Positions 16,433-16,477 of a stretch of DNA of 16,477 nt are shown here, one piece after another. The notes beneath the pieces are model-generated. The model did not search any database. It worked only from the letters and a program-made list of their open reading frames with translations, and was not told the DNA's origin. The position numbers were made by a program, and so were the translations under genes. The DNA is taken from the NCBI GenBank assembly GCA_937919435.1, contig CALFRR010000276.1, forward strand, positions 1 to 16,477. The letters are read 5' to 3'. The stretch's first letter is position 1. Every line of letters begins with the position of its first letter. This DNA is from an uncultured Alphaproteobacteria bacterium (GTDB lineage: Bacteria; Pseudomonadota; Alphaproteobacteria; Rhizobiales; Ancalomicrobiaceae).

Positions 16433-16477
16433 AGATCGGAAGAGCGTCGTGTAGGGAAAGAGTGTAGATCTCGGTGG
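16433..16477. other. Illumina TruSeq adapter contamination at the contig end
   Basis: The last 45 bases begin with AGATCGGAAGAGC, the shared Illumina adapter stem, and continue as the reverse complement of the TruSeq universal adapter (GTCGTGTAGGGAAAGAGTGT and so on). Base use changes abruptly from GC-rich coding DNA. In a false frame they encode IGRASCRERV, a peptide known as a database adapter artefact. These bases are not part of the genome. Confidence 0.98.

Noticed and set aside
15643..16467. Open frame of 274 residues ending IGRASCRERV
   Set aside because: It is the wrong frame over the UgpA-type permease and gets its tail from the sequencing adapter.

Overview
The window looks like one contig end from a high-GC alphaproteobacterium. 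This is inferred from the GC-rich third codon positions, tight ATGA/GTGA gene overlaps and a content of ABC importers with DeoR and OmpR regulators, a style common in Hyphomicrobiales/Rhizobiales. The species cannot be named from the sequence alone. Every convincing gene is on the + strand. No tRNA, rRNA, CRISPR array, insertion sequence or phage gene was seen.

Region A (1-4682) is a peptide-import operon: a DppB-type permease cut by the window start, a DppC-type permease, DppD- and DppF-type ATPases joined by 1-4 base overlaps, then a cytoplasmic S12-family serine hydrolase resembling D-aminopeptidase. Together they suggest uptake of peptides, perhaps containing D-residues, followed by cleavage inside the cell. 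The binding protein is not in the window and may lie upstream.

Region B (4683-11882) starts with a 202-base non-coding stretch, followed by an OmpR-family response regulator and a TctE-like histidine kinase. Next come an FbpA/AfuA-type periplasmic binding protein, an ATPase, a fused double-length permease and a second, different ATPase. The kinase and regulator presumably control this importer. Its substrate (ferric iron, a phosphonate, a sugar phosphate or another small anion) cannot be fixed. The leader before the binding-protein gene can form a Shine-Dalgarno-masking structure, and a 10-base word is shared by the regions upstream of the regulator and the binding protein.

Region C (11883-16432) starts with a long GC hairpin and a promoter whose -35/-10 spacer is filled by a perfect inverted repeat. 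Then come a DeoR-family repressor, a UgpC/MalK-type ATPase, a UgpB-like binding protein and a UgpA-type permease. Two hairpins separate the binding-protein gene from the permease. This looks like a repressor-controlled carbohydrate, polyol or glycerol-phosphate importer; the partner UgpE-type permease would follow.

The final 45 bases (16433-16477) are not genomic. They match the Illumina TruSeq adapter and truncate the last permease about ten residues before its expected end. The most notable biology is the importer in region B, with one fused permease and two unlike ATPases, and its likely RNA-level control. I found no clearly unprecedented system.
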